From assembly GCA_947000775.1 (NCBI GenBank), contig CAMQGK010000299.1, forward strand, positions 4,043,501 to 4,107,500: a stretch of 64,000 nt of DNA. Reading direction: 5' to 3'. Below, piece by piece: positions 1 through 10,649 of the stretch. The notes below the pieces were generated by a model. That model was not told where the DNA came from and did no database searches. It saw only the letters and a list, made by a program, of their open reading frames with translations. The number at the start of each line of letters is the position of its first letter. Position 1 is the first letter of the stretch. The DNA is from Pterois miles. Its lineage: Eukaryota; Chordata; Actinopteri; Perciformes; Scorpaenidae. The translations under genes and the position numbers were made by a program.

Positions 1-299
1 GACAAAACAGAGTTCAGTCACAGTGAATTAACTGCTATTTCAAGTTTTAGCCTCAATCTGTCTTTGTTGTTTGTAACTCGATGTATATATACCTAGCGAC
101 TTTAATTAAACACTTTAAAGTTCATTGTTTTTACCTTTGGTGGCCATTGATAGCGACTATCACAACTAGGAAATCCACCTGTTGCTGTCTCAGTCTTGCT
201 GCAACTTGGTAAAACTGGAGCAGCTAACGTTAGTGTAAACTTTGAGATGTTAGCTAGCAAACAGACAGCTAACTGACCGGAAACGCTCCTTCTCCGTTT

Positions 300-540
300 A
301 CCACAATCCAAAAACGAAAACACGTTTAGTTTCACATTATTATAAGACGTGGGGGCTTTTCTAGGTCTCCCGGGTACTCAGTAAACAACAGTTTTGTGAT
401 TTGACATCAAGTAGTGCAGCAGTTATATCCTTCCCGCTTCAGCCTCCGCTGCCGTTGCCAACGACGCCATGACGCACATGACGTCTTCTGCATGTTCCGT
501 TCTCTGGCGCTTCTGGGTAATGGAGTTCACACTTCAAAAA
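300..540 (-). promoter_or_regulatory. possible CpG-type promoter / 5' end of a gene lying left
   Basis: This stretch is richer in G+C and CpG than its surroundings. At 465-492 it carries two CRE-like TGACG motifs on the plus strand (tgacgcac and tgacgtct), and at about 455-466 a gttgccaac element resembling half of an RFX X-box. Reading the minus strand, a fair splice donor (gattgtg|gtaaacgg) lies near 296-300, so a short non-coding first exon is possible. No coding exon can be shown inside the window, and the direction of transcription is an inference. Confidence 0.25.
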
Positions 541-1010
541 GGAGTACAAAACAAACACTGGCATTTTTTTTAGTATAAATCATCACCTAATGCATGTTGT
601 AAAGAAAACATTGCATGAAATTTTGGTGTAGATTAATTTACACTATGAAATTTACAACCTTGGGACTTGAGTTTCTGCTGATATTACAACATTTGTTCAC
701 TAGCCTTTACTGTTCATTCTACCCATTAATCATATCAAGTATTATAGTGATCGCCCCATACACTATTTTTTTAGACAATAAATTACCCATCATACAGTAC
801 TTATACACTGCTTCCATCACACATTAAATTCAGTGTAAACAGATACGTCTTTTTAATTTATCTTGTACTCTGTTTGTATTCAAGATGTCTTAAATGATCA
901 CAATCACTTAGTCACATATTCACAATTACAACTTATATAATATCAATAATATATAGTAACAAAAATAGCAATAAATTACTTTTTCATATTCACCACAGAC
1001 CACACATGAT

Positions 1011-1012
<2 letters not shown>
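541..1012. other. AT-rich intergenic sequence, no gene seen
   Basis: The sequence is AT-rich with short chance ORFs only. A 70-codon reading frame at 615-827 has no splice context and no recognisable similarity. Confidence 0.5.

Positions 1013-1078
<66 letters not shown>
1013..1078. repeat. (AT)n microsatellite
   Basis: About 33 uninterrupted AT units, flanked on both sides by related aataat sequence. Confidence 0.95.
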
Positions 1079-1080
<2 letters not shown>

Positions 1081-1780
1081 TGTATAATAATAATATACAG
1101 TGAATGCAAAAACATATTCAACCTGAATCTATATTTACAATTGTATTAAATTCTATATTTACTATGTTTTTGTTGAGATGTGCCCTTCAGGGTGCCCTTC
1201 TAGTAAAGAAAACATGATGAAGTGCCCTGTAAGGTGCCCTTTCAGCAGAGGAAACATGATCAAGTGCAATATAGGCTGTCCTACATGCTAGTAAACTTTA
1301 AGTGTTGTGGTGTCCCACAAGGAGAAAAAGCAGCAAATGTATGAAAACATGTGTGTTCTCCTTGACAGACAGTTTTGATAACGGGTGTTTGTGTGCATTC
1401 ATGAATTTTGATTAAAGGAGACGACAGTAAAGTAATTATCACACCCACACAACCCTCTGTGCTTTCTGCTGTCACTCTACAGCAGTTTTTTTTCTGCTGG
1501 GATCAAACCTTCAGAAAATGTGCAAACCATATAAATAATATAAATAAATATATTATAAATTCCCTGTGTGTTACTGTCTAAAGTTTCTCTAAAGCTGTGT
1601 TCTCTTTACTTGTGACATTCAGTCCTTCAAGGTTCAGTATTCAAAATTCAGAGCATATGTAAGCTGGTCACTGTTGTGACATAAACCCGACGGGGCAATG
1701 TTGCAACCTGAAGCAGAGGGGTGGACCCCGACCATGATGGGGTTTATTTCACAACAATGACCCGCTAGCTGTACATTATG
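1079..1780. other. intergenic sequence, no gene seen
   Basis: Between 1170 and 1260 there is a short internal duplication (gtgccct...agtaaagaaaacatgat and a second degenerate copy). No splice-bounded reading frame or RNA gene is visible. Confidence 0.4.
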
Positions 1781-1869
1781 CCACTCACTACACGGCTACT
1801 TACTTACGGTCTGTCAGAGTCAGAACTGGGCCCAGAGCAATGGCCTGCTATTGGTCTTATTTTTGGTTA

Positions 1870-2370
1870 CAAAATGAGTTTTGGGGGTGGGGGGGGTGGG
1901 GTGGGTGGGGGGGGGGGGAGGGGGGGGCAGAAAGGGACCAGAAACCGAGGAAGAGGAGGAGTGACCCGGCCCGGGGGAGCCTGGGGCCCCCATTGGGCCG
2001 TGGGGGCCGGGGGGTGGGGGTTCGGCGGGTCAAAGGACCCCTTCTCCTTGGGGGGGGGGGGGGGGGGGGGGGGGTGGGGGGGGGGGTTGTTTTTGGGGGG
2101 GTGGTGGGGTAAAAAGGGGGGGGGGGGGGGGGGGAGGGGGGGGAGGGGGGTGGGGGGGGGGGGGAGGGGGGGGGCGGAAGTGGAGGGGGACGGGACAAAG
2201 GGGTGGGCTGTTGTAATGGGGGGGGGGGGGGGGGGGGGGAGGGGGGGGGACCACTTGGGGGGTGGGGTGGGGGGGGGTAGTTAACAACTATGAAGTTGGG
2301 GGGGGGGGGGGATAACTTAAAAGTGGGGAGTGTAAGGTGGAGACTGGGGGGGGGAAGGGGGAAATGCATT
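1870..2370. repeat. G-homopolymer-rich low-complexity tract
   Basis: Runs of 8 to 30 G with occasional T and A occupy most of this interval on the plus strand. The open frames crossing it on both strands (Gly-rich one way, Pro-rich the other) follow from the composition and are not genes. Islands of ordinary sequence at 2280-2500 resemble 3040-3160, suggesting a duplicated or mis-assembled segment. Confidence 0.85.
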
Positions 2371-2503
2371 GTGTGCTGGGGATAATATAGTCCTGGAAGT
2401 TATCTAGGGTGCTGGTGGGGTGGGTGTGTGTTAGGGATGCGGTTTCCTCGACGTCTTAATAACTGCCAGAATCTTAGACATAGTAATATGATTCATTTTT
2501 CAT

Positions 2504-2570
2504 GTGTTTTTAGACTTGGAGAAGGCGTACGATTGGGTCCCCCGGGGGGTATTGTGGGGGGTGTTGTGGG
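2504..2570 (+). mobile_element. LINE reverse-transcriptase fragment
   Basis: The plus strand encodes FLDLEKAYDWVPRGVLWG. This matches the conserved reverse-transcriptase block with catalytic-region motif FxDLEKAYDRVPR found in non-LTR retrotransposons common in fish. Only this block survives before the frame dissolves into G-rich sequence. Clade is not assignable from so short a piece. Confidence 0.7.
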
Positions 2571-2825
2571 GGTGGGGGTGGGGGGGTGGTTTCTGGGGGC
2601 CTTCTTATCTTTGTTTTCCAAGGGGGGGGGGTGTTGGGTTTTGGGGGGGGGTTGTTTGGGGGGGTGGGTTTGGGGTTGGTTTTCTTTTTTCTGTTGTGTT
2701 TTGGGGTTGGGGGGGGGGGGGGGGGGTTGGGGGGGGGGTCTCTCTCTTTTTTGGGGGGGGGTGTGGGTGTGTGTCGGGGGGGGGGGGGAGTTGGTGGTGC
2801 CTTAATCGGGGGGGAGGAAAGCTGA
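2540..2825. repeat. second G-rich low-complexity tract
   Basis: G runs interspersed with T follow directly on the LINE block. The sequence still loosely tracks the expected downstream part of that LINE (gggggtgttgtggggg), as though an ordinary element had been overwritten by G. Confidence 0.8.
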
Positions 2826-2869
2826 AAATAAGGCATTGCACTCAAAATTTTAAAGTAATTAAGTATTTT

Positions 2870-2982
2870 TAAAAAAAATAAAAATATAAAAAAATAAAAA
2901 AAAAAAAAAAAAAAAAAAAAATTAAAAGAAAGGTGGAGAGTATATCTCCCACTGGCCTGGGAACGCCTCGGGATCCCCGGGT

Positions 2983-3018
<36 letters not shown>
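2870..3018. repeat. poly-A tract followed by poly-G tract
   Basis: An A-rich run (about 2872-2922, with one long uninterrupted stretch) is followed by a run of over 30 G at 2982-3015. The pairing suggests either a retroelement tail or an assembly join. Confidence 0.7.
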
Positions 3019-3022
<4 letters not shown>

Positions 3023-3870
3023 TGGGGAAGATGAAGATGAAGAACAATGAAGTTGATAACTTAAAATTATTAAAACCTAAATGCATTGTGTGCATTTCGG
3101 GTGTTACTTTCCACGTATCTGCCAGAATCAACATGTTACTTCATTTTTCATATATGAAAATAAGGATTACTCTGGATATATATCCTACCAATAATTGCTA
3201 AAAATGCAAACAAAAAAATGTGTAATAAATAAATAAAATAATGTTAATATGATGACTAGGATCATGAACTAACTGACTCATGATGATTATATCTGGACAT
3301 GACGCAGCTCCATCCAAAGTTTATATCTAGTTGGTATTTTGTGCAGTGAGTTGTTCAGGCTGCCACTCAGATTACAGAAAATTCAATGAACTTGAATAAA
3401 ATCTTATGGTATTGTGTGCATCCAGTGATGGAAATGCAGTGAGAACAGAGTGAGAATGAAAAATGACAAATGTGACAAAACACAAACTAGCTCTTTGTCT
3501 TGAATGCTGGCAACATCTTCCTGTGGATTGCTAGGAACAAAAAGCTACTGTTGATGAAAAAATATGAAATATGCATACACACACTCTGCATCAGATTAAT
3601 AGCGTAAAGCGGTATTCACAGTTTATAAATCACAACCAGTATGAAAATGTGTGCATGTGTGCAATTCACCCATGAATGGATGTACTTATGCTGCTATAAA
3701 TACCTCTGTCTGCTTCACCAGTCTTTCAGTCTGTCAGTGAAAACTACAGCAATGAAAAAGTTCATGTGCGGGAAATGTTGCATGATTTTTATGCATATGC
3801 GTTGTTCACACATCTAGCCGCTCTGAATCTTAGTTTAGACTCGAGAAGCCATTTGAGGACAGATTGGGTG
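3019..3870. other. intergenic sequence, no gene seen
   Basis: The first 140 bases resemble 2280-2500 (shared atgcattgtgtgc, tgccagaatc and attcatttttcat blocks). The rest is AT-rich single-copy-looking sequence without splice-bounded frames. Confidence 0.4.

Positions 3871-3873
<3 letters not shown>

Positions 3874-3942
<69 letters not shown>
3874..3942. repeat. (GT)n microsatellite
   Basis: About 34 GT units on the plus strand. ORFs of poly Cys-Val or His-Thr across it are artefacts of the repeat. Confidence 0.95.
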
Positions 3943-3945
<3 letters not shown>

Positions 3946-4185
3946 TGTTTTATTGGTATGGATGAAACATTCAGACCCATCCACGGTCTCCAGGATCCAA
4001 TACAGCCAGGGGAACAAAACAAATATGTTACATTTACCAAGCCAGAGTACTGAGGCAAAAAACATTTTAATTTTTTTTTTTTTTTTTTTTTTTGACAGAA
4101 AAGCATACAGCTTTCCTATGCTGAATATTGATCAGGGAACCTGCTACAGCCTCATATTCTGCACAGCTTGCCTAAAGTTTTCATA

Positions 4186-4760
4186 CTCTAGAGGTGTGGG
4201 CTTGAGTCACATATCTTGGACTTGAGTCGGACTTGAATCACACATTTAATGATTTTAAACTTGACGAAATAAAAAAAAAAATCCTGCAGCTCGACTTTAA
4301 GACCAGTGACTCACGACTTCACATGGACTTGAGTCTTTTGATTTAAAAATACCTGATACCCTCCCTCAAGCCCAAAGATGAAAAAGTATGTTCTTTAAGT
4401 TAACAGTATTTGTCCCCAGCAAGTCGACACTTTGAGATCCACTATGTTTGAACCAATCTGACAGCATCCAAACAAGTTGCAGGAGAAAACCATGAAGAAG
4501 TAACGCTACATTACTGAACACCAGGAAAAAACAACACTAAAGATAATTTCATTCATGTGCAAAAACTGTGGTGGTCAACAAAAACTAAACTAAAACATAT
4601 GGGTCAAAAATTACAGAGACACAAACAGTATCACTACATTAATCACACAGTTACATCAAACGCATAATGACTTCTTTAAGACTCAAACTTTAGGACTTGG
4701 GACTTGAGACTTGATTTGAGACTTGTCAATTTTGACTTGTGACTCGCCTGACTCTCCAAT
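4186..4760. repeat. 'gacttgag' interspersed repeat
   Basis: Dense variants of the words acttgag and gacttga occur at both ends (4190-4240 and 4680-4750) around a non-coding centre, partly in both orientations. This is the pattern of a non-autonomous DNA element seen widely in fish genomes. Boundaries are approximate. Confidence 0.55.
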
Positions 4761-4769
4761 GGTGTCCCT

Positions 4770-5730
4770 GGCACTAAGTGCGTCGCATTTTTGAGGTGCT
4801 TAGGATGCATGAAAACTCAGGAAAACTGGAATACACATCAGAAGTGGTGAACATTGGAAAGTTCTGTAGGGATTGGGTGCAGGCGTCGCTGGCAGGATCC
4901 ATAGCGCCCCAAACGTAGGCAGGTTTGAGAAAAGTTACTTCGATCTTAATGAAATTCATGTAGGTCATTGCTCACATCTGCAAGAGCATATTAAATATGA
5001 GAATTTGAAAATATTTCATCCAACACGAAGTCAACCATATTGGATTTTGTGCATTAATTCAAAATATACAAACACGTTTGAGGATTTCAGGATGCACAAA
5101 AACTCATGAATTTTTACATGCACATTCCCACTAGTAATTACTTGGATTTGGTGTAATTTGGTTTGGACTTGGCATGTTGGCTCTTTAGACCACCCTTATT
5201 ACTTTTAGTGTTTGAACATACCTTTGACACCCTTGATATACATGAAAACTCATGAAAGTTGGTAAAACGTTGGACACCTGTGAACTTTACGTGAATGTAC
5301 AGCAACTGGGTTCAGTTGGTGCCCCCTAATGCATGGAAGGCCATAGTTTTATGTTACTCCTCCTAAAGGATTCAAGAGATCTATCTCAAAGTTGGACAGC
5401 AGAATCTCAACATCTTCTCGAAGCAAAAGTGTGAAGCTTTTGTGTTTTCACGAAAAAATAGCATTGTGGTGGTGCAGGAAATTTCACAGCTGGATAAGAG
5501 TCCAGGCCTGAAGACATACAGTATAAGTGCCGTTATGAATGATAGTTATAGCGCCACCTACACAAAACAGGAAGTTGTTGTAAATTGACTATACACTGTT
5601 CAATCTGCCCCAACTTGACATGTTTTATAAGAGTCTTGTTCTGAAGACACATAAATGCACATACTCTACATGGAAATGTAGGGCAGCGAGGGGCGAGGGC
5701 CTGGTCAACACTGCTTGCAGCTTTAATAAC
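4770..5730. mobile_element. decayed non-autonomous DNA element
   Basis: Internally repetitive: a block 'ttgaggtgcttaggatgcat...aaactcaggaaa' (4792 on) recurs in diverged form at 5078 and 5240. The right end 'actgcttgcagctttaat' followed by AAT/ATT triplets (5707-5763) is a terminus I recognise from dispersed fish repeats. No transposase is encoded. Confidence 0.5.
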
Positions 5731-5766
5731 AATAACAATAATAATAATTATTATTATTATTATCAT
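5724..5766. repeat. (AAT/ATT)n microsatellite
   Basis: Triplet repeat that switches from AAT to ATT phase and directly abuts the preceding element. Confidence 0.8.
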
Positions 5767-6029
5767 GGATACCAGTCAAATCTTTAAGCGCTGCTTCACT
5801 TAATTACATTGACTCATTATTAATTTGATGGCGCTGCCTTTTTTTTTTCAATCTGTTGCCCGAGTATATTAAGTCATATGAATATTTCTGCTATACAACT
5901 GGTGCAAATCAAATTACCGATGCAGGAGTCAGAATTGCAGTCTAAGAGGGGCCGTGGACTGTTTGGACAGATCTTTGCCCTTAAAAAAAACAAGTGGAAT
6001 AAAACTGCTGTGTGAATGGCAGTGTCTAG

Positions 6030-6035
6030 TTTATT
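6030..6035 (-). terminator. candidate poly(A) signal of NLRC3
   Basis: AATAAA on the minus strand, 366 bases beyond the NLRC3 stop codon. It is the first canonical hexamer downstream, so a 3' UTR of about 0.4 kb is likely. Confidence 0.4.
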
Positions 6036-6401
6036 GCTATTCACCACATTCATTTGTGCAAATAGAGCAAACATACACAATGGCATCTTAATCAGGACAA
6101 ATATGAGGGATGTGGCTCCTCTCTATAATTATCAAGTGTATTTTACAGAGAATAAAGGTGTCACTTTACATACCTTCATTCTAGTTGAGTCATTTTCATC
6201 CCTTGTGACAACTGCTACCTCAAAAATAATGTCAAAATAAATATACAAATATATATCTTAAAATACTGTTACAAAGTGATATTCAGCACCAACATATAGC
6301 TTTAACTAAATTACATTACACCTTTTGAAAACAGTGCCTTTAACGTGTTATGTCTATGTTACATGTGCAGCTTCATCCAGTAGAAGCTTCTCTTTCCTCG
6401 A

Positions 6402-6492
6402 TCAGATGTCCACCACACAGCCTGGAGCGTTGGCTCTTATAGCATCAGATATGACCTTTGCTCCTGATTCGCCAATGCCATTTCCCTGCAAA
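6402..6492 (-). CDS. nlrc3: NLRC3 last exon with stop codon
   Basis: 91 nt: residues 1106-1134 followed by TGA. Begins LQGNGIGESGAKVISDAI and ends APGCVVDI, matching the C-terminus of human NLRC3 in length and in the NAP-C-V signature. Confidence 0.95.
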
Positions 6493-9400
6493 CTGCAGAA
6501 TAAATGTGAGTTTTTTGTGTGAGCAAAATGTTTTGCAGAATGTTTTGGCATCATTGGGCAAATATTCCATTATAACCTTTCAGCATATTGTAATTCAAGC
6601 ATTCTGAGAGAAAACTAGACTTCTGCACCTCCTCGTCGCTCTGTTTTCAGGCTTTAAAAAATCTAGTTAGTGACGGGACTTTGGCCAATCACAAGTCATT
6701 TCAGAGAGAGAGCGTTCCTATTGGCTGTGCTCTGGCTGGTGGGTGGTGCTTGGTATTTCCTCAACTGTTCTCAACATGGCTGCCGGTTCACAAACTTCCT
6801 CATTTAACAGCAAAACAGTAACTAGAGGAAGTTTCTGAAAACATTTGAGGAGAGAAATAGACATTACAGTAACAGAATATTGATTCATATTTGATCAGCA
6901 CTGCCTAGTTTGATAATTTAGGAGCTGATCTAGGAGCACCAGAGCATACAGAGGACACTTGAGTTTCTTTCAGATTACCTGCCTCATACACTACTGTCAG
7001 GATATAGTGTGTTTTTATGAAAATAACATCATATTTGCTTGATTTCTGCACATCTCAGCTTTAATTAATGATTTGCAAACAGTTTTGTATACAGTGTACA
7101 GTAAAGTGTTGCCACATAAGTATGAGAGAAAACTCACTTGATGTATGTCAGTTGGTGGTTTCCCTTCAAGGCTGTAGCAATGAATATAGCTCCATCCATA
7201 CCCAGAGAGTTCTCCTGCAGACTGATGACACACACAGATACAAGTTTTATTTTAATAATACGTCCAGCGTTTAAGTACAAACCTTCTATTGTCAAACACA
7301 AAGTGCTAGATTTGAACATCACATATGAATCCTGAGGAGCTGTTGTTATTTAACAAACATGGAGAATAAAGCTTCATTGTTGGTTGAGTAGATTAGTGGG
7401 ACAATATTTGCTCACGACTGTCATCCTTGTACTGCTGTATGATCAGAGACCTTTGGCCAGATACACTACATCAAAGATTGATCTTAATCAAGAGACATGA
7501 ATTTGAACTGGGAGACTTGAACTTAAAAATCAAAATGCAACCAAATACAGTATGCATTCAATGTCAGGTGCCTGTTACATGTTCATTGTACAGGATTAAG
7601 TCAGACTGAATTTCTAAAACTATGCTCCCTGTGGAAAAGTAGGTTAGGTAGACTGTATGACAATGACAATTACAGTTTTTATGCACTCTCAACTGGGCAA
7701 ACACTGAAAGTGTGGTTCACATGGATCATGACAAACTCACTTCAACGACTTGAGGCTTCTGTTGCTTTTCAGTGCGTTAGCCAGAGCCTTCGCTCCCTCC
7801 ATCCCCACAGCGTTCCCACGTAGACTGAAAGTGGAAAATGTGTGTTCATTAAGTAACACAACACTAATTAGAGATTAGAGATTAGAGACAAAAAACAGAA
7901 TATTGTGGAGGATTTTTATTTAACCAGATCCAATTTTTCTCATGCTTTATGTCACTCTTTTCTAGTGCTGTTTCAACACAGTGTCTTAAGATTATGTCTT
8001 CAGCAGGACTGGGGAATTGACAGCTTCATAATGAGCTGCCTTGTGCTCGCTGCATAATGGAAATAGTTTGAGAGGTTCACAAAGAGCTGAAGTCCAACTC
8101 CTCTTCAGTTCATACTTCAGTTCACAATATGTTTCCTCCTAGATGGTTTCTTTTGATGCTATTTTTGAAAAAAAATGGTATTTTTTCATAACATTTACCA
8201 TAAACCTTTGCATGCCCCCCCTACTGTTAAACCGGGAGTCCAATAACTGACAAATAGAAATGCTACTGATGAGCAAGATTGAGCTCTGCTGGTTTTAAAA
8301 TTGCTTACTTATTATACAGTATTGGATGTGGCTGGGACTCACTCTAACGTCTGCAGGGTTTGGTTGGTCGTCAGAGCCTCTGCCATCGCAATGGCGCCAC
8401 TTGTGCTCACCGAGACTCCCTGGAGACTAAAGAGACAGCACGCAAAACAGTGAACACATGGGGAAATATGAGCAAACAACAAACTGTCCCACATATGTAT
8501 GTGTTTAAAGGTATGGTGTGTAGGATTTGGCCACATCTAGTGGTGTGGTTGCAACCAACCGACTACCCCTCCACTCACGCCTTCCTTCCTTCCTTTCCAA
8601 GACTGTGGTAACGTGGTCCGGCGAGTGCATAACAGTGGTAATGCTCAGAGGCCATCCATACCATGATAATACTACTTTAGGGGCAACGGAAGTCAGATGG
8701 CAGCTGGCAGTACCACTGTTTTGCGCTCTTTGGCCCTCGCTGTCGCAGTTCCACAAGCGTGTTGGAGAACTACAGTGTCCTTCAGGGGACATAAAAAAGG
8801 CTCTGTTCTGGGCTACTGTAGAAACATGGCGGCGCAACATGGTGGACTCCATGAAGAGGACCTGCTCCCTGTGTAGATATGAAGGGCTCATTCTAAGCCA
8901 TTGAAAATGATTCTTAGTTTCAGGTGATTAAACACTAAAGAAAGCATAGTGATTAATATCATATTCCACTTCTGTTAATGGATCCCCCAAATGTTACACA
9001 CTGTTCCTTTAAAATTGGACCAAAATATTGATCAATCATTGTACACAACTGTATCACTAACCATAATGTATGGAGAGACGTGTTGGTTTTCAAGGCTTCG
9101 GCAAGAAAAATGACCCCTTCGTTCCCAACAGCGTTCTCCTGTAGACTGCAGCAAGAGACGGACACACAAACACAGAAATGACAGCTGTAAATATTACAAC
9201 GTAACTGCTTAGCGGCTGGTGAGACCACAATCAGTCGCTAAAATCCTGTCGCTTATCATTTGCTCACAGGGTTGTCAAACGAAGGGGAGGTACATTTAAT
9301 CACAGAGGAAATGAGTAAGTGGAAAGGAGGTGAGTGTAAATGTCAGACTGTTGGGTGGCAGAGGTAGGAACTGGCCTTACTCCAAGAGCTGCATTGTGGC

Positions 9401-10553
9401 ATTGGAGAGGAGTGCAAGGGCCAGAGCTTTAGTGGCGGAGGACTTGATGAAGTTCCACTGGAGACTGTAAATACAGAAACGAGAAAGGAGTTAACATTCC
9501 TGAGCCACAAAGGAGTTTTTTGACGTGTGCCATTAGTGTACTTCTTTTAAACTTAAAATAAGAGAGCGTACTTTAAGATTACTTTGTGTACTTATCAGAT
9601 AAACTTAACCAAATTATACTTAAGCGTACGTTGTTTATACTGACAAGTATACAGGAAAATCTAAGTAAATTTGGCTTATACTTGTACTTAATCTTTTGAT
9701 CGAGATGTACTTATAATTGTGCTTATTTTTTGATATTTTGATAGAGTAGGCTGTTAAAGTGTATGAGAGTTTGTGAACTGATATTTTAATATGAATTTAG
9801 CTCAATTCATCAACAATTTTCTACCTTTGTGGATTTGCCGTTCACCGTAGAGGCGTGAGTCAAACAAATATTATTTTTTTTATCATCACAAAACATGAAG
9901 TCAAATAGCAAAAGGTGCAAGTCTCTTTAAAGTATAAGTTATAGGATAGAGAGTACACTTTCATTAACTATAAAGTGGGAGACAAATTATACAAATATAC
10001 TTGCAGTATAAAAACAAACTAGTAGAGTCAAACTAGTAGTGTACTGAGATTATAATTAAGCGTGGTAAAGTGGGCTACAAATATTGAACTAGTAAAGTAT
10101 CAGTATACCTATAGTATAGTTGCAATAATAAAGTGTGCACTTACAAGTATACTTCTAGTATATTGATATTAGTAAATTTACCTCATAAAGTATACTTGGG
10201 GTAAATAAACTTGAATTTTACCTAAGTTTACATCATAAAATAAACTTGAAGTATACTACTTTTTAGTAAGGGTTGAGAAGTTTTCAGAATCTTGAATCAA
10301 AGTTATCCTGAAGCTAGTGGCTTATTTTGTCTATTCTTGTACTGTTATCGTCTCACTGAGGAACATTTTGACAGCGAGCGACGTTTGGGATGCTTGAACT
10401 ACTCACATGTTTGTCTACTGTATAAGCGTGCTTGTTGCATTTGTTTTTAAAAGCCTCACTTACTGCAGAGAAGTGAGGCCTTGGTTAAACTTGATTGCGC
10501 CAGCTATGGCTTGAACCCCTTCGTCATGCAACAGGTTGGCTGTGAGACTGAGA

Positions 10554-10649
<96 letters not shown>

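Noticed and set aside
1778..2872. Overlapping Gly-rich and Pro-rich frames of 80 to 170 codons on both strands
   Set aside because: They follow from G homopolymers, overlap in several frames and have no sequence complexity or splice context.
3789..4225. Poly Cys-Val and His-Thr frames
   Set aside because: Translations of a (GT)n microsatellite.
8505..8904. Paired 125-codon frames on opposite strands
   Set aside because: Both lie inside MITE copy A1.
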